64,000 nt of DNA from Pseudalkalibacillus sp051842935 (GTDB lineage Bacteria > Bacillota > Bacilli > Bacillales > Fictibacillaceae), in the NCBI RefSeq assembly GCF_051842935.1, contig NZ_JBPXRR010000001.1:1860001-1924000 (forward strand). Direction: 5' to 3'. Within the stretch, counting starts at the first letter, position 1; each line of letters starts with the position of its first letter. The notes beneath the pieces are model-generated. The model did not search any database. It worked only from the letters and a program-made list of their open reading frames with translations, and was not told the DNA's origin. Shown here piece by piece: positions 59,637-64,000 of the stretch. Position numbers and translations under genes: made by a program.

Positions 59637-60092
59637 ATGTCCACTTTTGACCCAAACAAAGTAAGTACGAAATTCTTACCTCCCGCTAATCCCAACTACC
59701 CTGTTGTAGGAAGGAAATACACACTGACTCATTCTGATATCACTGGAGAATTGTTTTTATCAGTTGGTTGTAGGATTGATCTGGAAAGTATCGATCAACA
59801 GATGCGCGATGAAGTCATTGCTGAATGGAGAAGGGACAGATATGGCCGCTACCATTTATTCGGTGAGGTTTATGTAGATGGTGGAGAATTCAGCAAAGAA
59901 GTGACAGAACGGCGGTTCAACATCTTCCGAAAAGAGATGGGTACAGCATTAAAAGGCATGCTATATGGAGACCAGCCGTTTCTTTCCAATCACCCGTACC
60001 TTCTTGATGCACCCATCTATATCCAGTTCAACTCCACCTATCCGGAATACAATCAGACTTTCTACTTTGGCACACTGAGAGATTATGTTTAA
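59637..60092 (+). CDS. Staygreen family protein
   Basis: 151 residues resembling the SGR (staygreen) domain. In plants SGR removes magnesium from chlorophyll a; bacterial homologues occur in non-photosynthetic Firmicutes and some have been reported to have dechelatase activity. Characteristic blocks: YTLTHSDITGELFLSVG, RDEVIAEW, HLFGEVYVDGGEF and PYLLDAPIYIQFNSTYPEYN. AGGAGGG precedes the ATG at 59637. It stands alone; the natural substrate here is unknown. Confidence 0.85.
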   Translation: MSTFDPNKVSTKFLPPANPNYPVVGRKYTLTHSDITGELFLSVGCRIDLESIDQQMRDEVIAEWRRDRYGRYHLFGEVYVDGGEFSKEVTERRFNIFRKEMGTALKGMLYGDQPFLSNHPYLLDAPIYIQFNSTYPEYNQTFYFGTLRDYV

Positions 60093-60195
60093 CATTTAAT
60101 TCTCCTCAGACTACAGACGGATTTCCACTAGCAAAAAAGGGATTTAATTACCAAAGTGGAATTAATGTCATAGAACCATTGGAGGAGGACGAAAA

Positions 60196-61881
60196 ATGAC
60201 TGTGTACATGGAAAAGGTAAATGATCTGAATGTATTGGAAGTGGAATTGAAGAAATTATTGAATACCTCGATTGACTCTGTTGAGGAATTGGAAAAATGG
60301 CTCCTTGCCCAGACAGAGCTGTATGACATGGTTGAAGAAAGTACGTTGGGACATTATATAGATTTTCAATGCTATAGTAATGACGAGGATAAGAAAAAAG
60401 CCGTGGAACATGATCAGGAAAAAGTAAAGCCACTGATGAAACGATATAAGTTTAAGCTTGATGAGAAGTTCATGCAGACTCCATTTCGACATCAACTCGA
60501 TCAAGCTTATTATGGCCGCTTCATCAAGAGCAAAGAGCTTGCGATGAAGTTGTATAGTGAAGAGAATATTGAAATTGAAGTGAAGGAAGATCATCTCGTC
60601 AACAAATACTTTGAGTTAATGGGTGGACTCACTTATCCGTGGGAAGGGAAAGAACTGACCTTCAGCGAATTACGCCAGGTTTTCAAAAGCCACGATCGTG
60701 ATAAACGGCAACAATCGATGACCCTTATGTATGAAAAGTTCGAGTCTATGGCTGACGATCTACAGCCTATTCTCACTGAACTCATCCAACTGAGAGATCA
60801 AAAGGCGAAGAACGTCGGGTTCGCCAATTTCAGAGATTATATGTTTGCGAAGTATGAGCGCTTTGACTATGGTCCAGCGGATTGCAAACAATTAGCCGAT
60901 GCTGTTGCAAAGCACGCTGTCCCGCTTAACAGGCAAATTCAACAGCAACACAAAAACGAACTCGGTTTGGATGACTACTTCCCTTGGGATCAGCATGCTG
61001 AAGCTTCTGGTTTAGAGCCCCTTAAGCCTTATGAAGAGATGGATACCTTCTTGGAAAAAACATCAGGAATCTTAAATAAGCTGGACCCGGAATTTTCAAT
61101 GCTTTTAAAGGAAATGGATGAGCAAGGGAAGCTAGATCTGGAAAGCCGGAAAGGCAAGGCCCAGGGTGGTTTTTGTGAATACTTACCTGTTTCCAGAATG
61201 TCCTTCATCTTCATGAACGCAGCCAAAGCTCACAGTGACCTGATTACCCTCGTACATGAAATGGGCCATTGCATCCATGACCGTATGAAACGGGATATTC
61301 GATTAGGGAAGTATCGTGAAATCCCCATGGAATCAGCAGAACTGGCAAGCATGAGCATGGAATTGTTCACGTTGCGCGACTGGAAAGAATATTATCCGAA
61401 TCAAGAGGATTTCATCCGCGCCCAAAAGAAACAGTGGGAAGATGTAATCGGCATGCTGCAGAGTGTCATGGTCATTGATCAATTCCAACACTGGCTTTAT
61501 GAGAATCCAAACCATACTGTAGAACAACGCCAAGAAAGATACGTGGAGCTTTCCAACGAGTTCAGCAGTGGGGTCGTAAATTGGAACGGACGCGAAAAAT
61601 GGAAAGAACTGAATTGGTTCATTGTTCTTCATATTTTCGAAGTGCCTTTCTACTTTATTGAATACGCGATTGCCCAACTCGGAGCTGTACAACTCTACAT
61701 GCAGTTCAAAGAAAACCATGATCAGACACTAGCAAATTATAAACAAGCACTTTCTTTAGGAAGCTCAAAATCTCTTCCTGAAGTGTATGAAGCCGCTGGC
61801 ATTCGATTTGACTTCTCTGAAGAAATAGTCGAAAAATTGATGAATTTCGCACACAATGAGCTTGAGCAATTGAAGAATTGA
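60196..61881 (+). CDS. Oligoendopeptidase, M3 family, 561 residues
   Basis: A second M3 metallopeptidase, only distantly similar to the one at 54377. The zinc site HEMGHCIHDRM lies at about residues 354-364, and MESAELASMSMELF supplies the third ligand. GGAGGAGG precedes the ATG. Length and layout fit the M3B oligoendopeptidases of Bacillus, cytosolic, acting on peptides of roughly 6-17 residues. Monocistronic with a terminator behind. Confidence 0.92.
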   Translation: MTVYMEKVNDLNVLEVELKKLLNTSIDSVEELEKWLLAQTELYDMVEESTLGHYIDFQCYSNDEDKKKAVEHDQEKVKPLMKRYKFKLDEKFMQTPFRHQLDQAYYGRFIKSKELAMKLYSEENIEIEVKEDHLVNKYFELMGGLTYPWEGKELTFSELRQVFKSHDRDKRQQSMTLMYEKFESMADDLQPILTELIQLRDQKAKNVGFANFRDYMFAKYERFDYGPADCKQLADAVAKHAVPLNRQIQQQHKNELGLDDYFPWDQHAEASGLEPLKPYEEMDTFLEKTSGILNKLDPEFSMLLKEMDEQGKLDLESRKGKAQGGFCEYLPVSRMSFIFMNAAKAHSDLITLVHEMGHCIHDRMKRDIRLGKYREIPMESAELASMSMELFTLRDWKEYYPNQEDFIRAQKKQWEDVIGMLQSVMVIDQFQHWLYENPNHTVEQRQERYVELSNEFSSGVVNWNGREKWKELNWFIVLHIFEVPFYFIEYAIAQLGAVQLYMQFKENHDQTLANYKQALSLGSSKSLPEVYEAAGIRFDFSEEIVEKLMNFAHNELEQLKN

Positions 61882-61895
61882 TGGAGGGAAAGAAG

Positions 61896-61927
61896 AAGAC
61901 TCGTCTACTTGACGGGTCTTTTTTTTG
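61896..61927 (+). terminator. Rho-independent terminator after the M3 peptidase
   Basis: GACTCGTC pairs with GACGGGTC (one G-T pair) around five bases, followed by eight T, 16 bp past the stop. Confidence 0.88.
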
Positions 61928-62101
61928 TAGCGTATTTCTGAATATAAAAGACTAGTTCTGTAGTCTCCTACCAAGATAGTAATTTGATGTTTTATGTCGA
62001 TACATTAGCCCCTCTAGCCTGTTTATCCATTATTAAAAGGAAAAATGTCGGAACGAGCAGAAAGGTGTAAATATATTTCGATTCCCGAAAGGAGTAGGAT
62101 G

Positions 62102-63142
62102 ATGAAGAAAAAGTGGTCAATCGTATCAAGTGTCGTACTTAGTACTGGAATGATTTTCAGCGTACCGATGGGAGATGCAAATGCTACAGGAGAAGGTCCG
62201 AACTATAATGGTAATGAAACCATTATGAATGAAAGACTGCACAATTATGAAGAAATGGTCGATTTCTTGCACAAGCAAGATAAAAAATCTGAAGCACTGA
62301 CTTTAGAAGTATATGGCCAATCCGTTAAAGAAAGGGATCTATTTCTGGCCAAGTTCATAAGTAACCCTGAAAATCCGACCATTCTTTTCCTTACACAACA
62401 ACATGGTAATGAAACCCTTACAACGGAAGGCGCACTAAAGCTGATCCAACAGTTAGCTTCTAGCAGCAAGAATGTGAAAGAGATGCTTCAAAATGTGAAC
62501 GTCCTTGTAGCTCCTCGTTTGAACGTAGATGGTGCTGAAGGGGATGTCAACTTTTCACTAGACGACTATGTAGCTGGAACGCATACACGCTATAACGCAA
62601 ATGAAGTGGACTTGAACCGTGACCATGTGGCAAAAGAGCAGCCTGAAACTCAATCATTCCATGAAAATGTTCTCCAAAAGTATCAACCGGAATATATGAT
62701 TGATCTGCATCATCAAGGTACACAAACTACCCTAGGCGACAGTGATGAACTTGTATCAGGGTCTATCTTGTATCCAACGAATCCTGAAGTGGATCCAGAA
62801 GTTGTTGAAGCTTCCATGCAGCTAGGTTCAGTCGTTTATGAAGCCGTTGAAGCAAAAGGATATGGGACTTTGTCGAAGTATAGAGGTGGAACCGCTCCGA
62901 CAATCGGTCGGAACGGAATCGCGATGGAGTACGGCATTTCAACTCTATTGATGGAAATGAGAGGGATGGCTGATCATTATTATGAGCCTTATGTACTTGG
63001 ACAAAAAAGTAACGGATATCTCATCCAGCAAGCTGTCGTAGCAATGGAAGCAGCAATTGAAGCCATAGCTGACGGTTCGATTGAAAAAGCAGATACTTCT
63101 TTTTGGGACACACTTCCCGAAAGTGGTTGGAAAAGCGAATAA
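62102..63142 (+). CDS. Secreted M14 zinc carboxypeptidase, copy 1
   Basis: 346 residues with a signal peptide of about 27 residues (basic start MKKKWS, hydrophobic core, ANA cleavage site). The M14 fold is shown by the zinc ligands in QHGNE (H, E) and DLHHQG (H), the substrate-binding NRD in DLNRDH and the catalytic glutamate probably in LLMEMRG. AAGGAG lies seven bases before the ATG at 62102. The mature protein begins near TGEGPNYNGNE. A paralogue follows 15 bp downstream, so the two form an operon for extracellular peptide degradation. Confidence 0.87.
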   Translation: MKKKWSIVSSVVLSTGMIFSVPMGDANATGEGPNYNGNETIMNERLHNYEEMVDFLHKQDKKSEALTLEVYGQSVKERDLFLAKFISNPENPTILFLTQQHGNETLTTEGALKLIQQLASSSKNVKEMLQNVNVLVAPRLNVDGAEGDVNFSLDDYVAGTHTRYNANEVDLNRDHVAKEQPETQSFHENVLQKYQPEYMIDLHHQGTQTTLGDSDELVSGSILYPTNPEVDPEVVEASMQLGSVVYEAVEAKGYGTLSKYRGGTAPTIGRNGIAMEYGISTLLMEMRGMADHYYEPYVLGQKSNGYLIQQAVVAMEAAIEAIADGSIEKADTSFWDTLPESGWKSE

Positions 63143-63157
63143 TTGAGGAGGCTTTTT

Positions 63158-64000
63158 ATGTATAAATGGATAAAATTCATCACAGTATTTTCGATTGTGG
63201 CTTTGCTTACAGGAGTTGGTAGCGCCTATGCCTCGGACCACTCGAAACCAGGAGGTCCATCAACCAATGGCAATGATAACATCAACAGTATCATGACCTA
63301 TGAAGAAATGGTCGATCAATTACACCACTTGGAAAAACAAAGTAAAGGAAAAATGGAAGTTCGTACTCTTGACGATTATGGAAAAACAGAACAAGGCCGT
63401 AGCATCTACAGTGCAAAAATCGGTCAAGGTGAAAAGGATATATGGATTCAAGCCCAAATCCATGGAGATGAGAAACTGACGACAGAAGCGGTCATGCAAC
63501 TTTTAAAAACGTTGGTAAGCTCTGGTCATAAAGACGTAGAAACATTATTGAATGAGCTTACCTTGTATGTCATTCCGATCTATAATCCTGATGGAAGCGT
63601 CATGAATACCCGTGGGACAAAGCTTTCGGATGAGGAAGAATCCACATACATCGATTTAAATCGTGATTGGGCATTGGATGGTTTTAAAGCGAAGGAATCT
63701 GAAGTTGTTTATGCTTACTGGGCGGATGTAAAGCCGGATTATGCAGTTGATCTGCACCATCAAGGGTTCAAAACGGTGTACGGGACCGATGAATCTACCA
63801 GCTTTTCTTTAGGGATCTCTTTAGCACCTGATGGTCCTACGTTACCTGGACTCCAAGATGGATACTACAATACAGTTACGAAGCAGATGCAAGCGTATGT
63901 ATATGATCAACTCAATCACTATGGCTACACACATATCGACCAATACCAAGTCGGTGGAGATACGAAATATTACATCGACATTAAAGGCGGGGTCGTCTCT
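63158..64000 (+). CDS. Secreted M14 zinc carboxypeptidase, copy 2 (cut by window end)
   Basis: 281 codons are visible before the right window edge; the frame is open throughout. The signal peptide (about 1-27) ends near GSAYA. The mature part aligns with the preceding gene: NNINSIMTYEEMVDQL-like start, zinc ligands in IHGDE and DLHHQG, and NRDW. Differences are many, so the duplication is old. GAGGAGG precedes the ATG. The catalytic glutamate would lie beyond the window. Confidence 0.87.
   Translation, partial: MYKWIKFITVFSIVALLTGVGSAYASDHSKPGGPSTNGNDNINSIMTYEEMVDQLHHLEKQSKGKMEVRTLDDYGKTEQGRSIYSAKIGQGEKDIWIQAQIHGDEKLTTEAVMQLLKTLVSSGHKDVETLLNELTLYVIPIYNPDGSVMNTRGTKLSDEEESTYIDLNRDWALDGFKAKESEVVYAYWADVKPDYAVDLHHQGFKTVYGTDESTSFSLGISLAPDGPTLPGLQDGYYNTVTKQMQAYVYDQLNHYGYTHIDQYQVGGDTKYYIDIKGGVVS

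Overview
The window is a stretch of chromosome from an endospore-forming, naturally competent member of the Bacillaceae. Gene order from the rpoD start to sda follows the Bacillus subtilis rpoD-dnaG to yqeG-sda block almost gene for gene. Sporulation genes (gpr, yqxA, yqfC, yqfD, sda), competence genes (comEA, comEB, comEC, comER), a glycine T-box, a CIRCE operator and a sigma-W type promoter all fit. A Mrp antiporter operon suggests a salt- or alkali-tolerant lineage, but that is inference and no genus is claimed.

Layout. 1-5,100 (minus): start of rpoD, dnaG, yqxD, an array of 52-bp repeats, then the ppdR-ccpN pair. 5,100-9,400: glyQS behind a T-box, recO, yqzL. 9,490-16,500: era, cdd, dgkA, ybeY, pgpH, phoH, yqfD, yqfC. 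16,580-19,520: an nfeD-floA-small membrane protein operon with a sigma-W promoter. 19,600-22,300: yqeY, rpsU, a phosphate transporter, a second 52-bp array, deoC. 22,350-30,560: mtaB, rsmE, prmA, dnaJ, dnaK, grpE, hrcA. 30,560-37,100: hemW, lepA, yqxA, gpr, rpsT (plus), holA. 37,430-42,420: yqzM (plus), comEC-comEB-comEA, comER (plus), a 21-bp repeat array. 42,420-47,440: the yqeG-yqeH-aroE-yhbY-nadD-yqeK-rsfS-yqeM operon. 47,600-48,110: a DnaA-box cluster and sda.

From 48,300 on the order is no longer the B. subtilis one: a Mrp antiporter operon lacking mrpB, pssA, two M3 oligoendopeptidases, an MFS transporter, a 24-codon membrane peptide gene, a ferritin-like/cupin fusion, a HAD phosphatase, a staygreen homologue, and two consecutive secreted M14 carboxypeptidases, the second cut by the window end.

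Functionally most of the window is housekeeping: replication and transcription initiation, ribosome and tRNA maturation (era, ybeY, yqeH, rsfS, rsmE, prmA, mtaB, lepA), chaperones, NAD and shikimate synthesis, DNA uptake, and a replication-to-sporulation checkpoint. The unusual points are three intergenic arrays with strict periods (52, 52 and 21 bp), two inverted copies of a palindromic element of about 120 bp (one inside the hrcA-grpE operon), absence of mrpB and of spoIIP from their expected places, and a small membrane peptide gene with its own terminator. I saw no rRNA, tRNA, CRISPR array, prophage or transposase gene. Start sites were chosen by eye from ribosome binding sites and remembered family N-termini; no database search was run.
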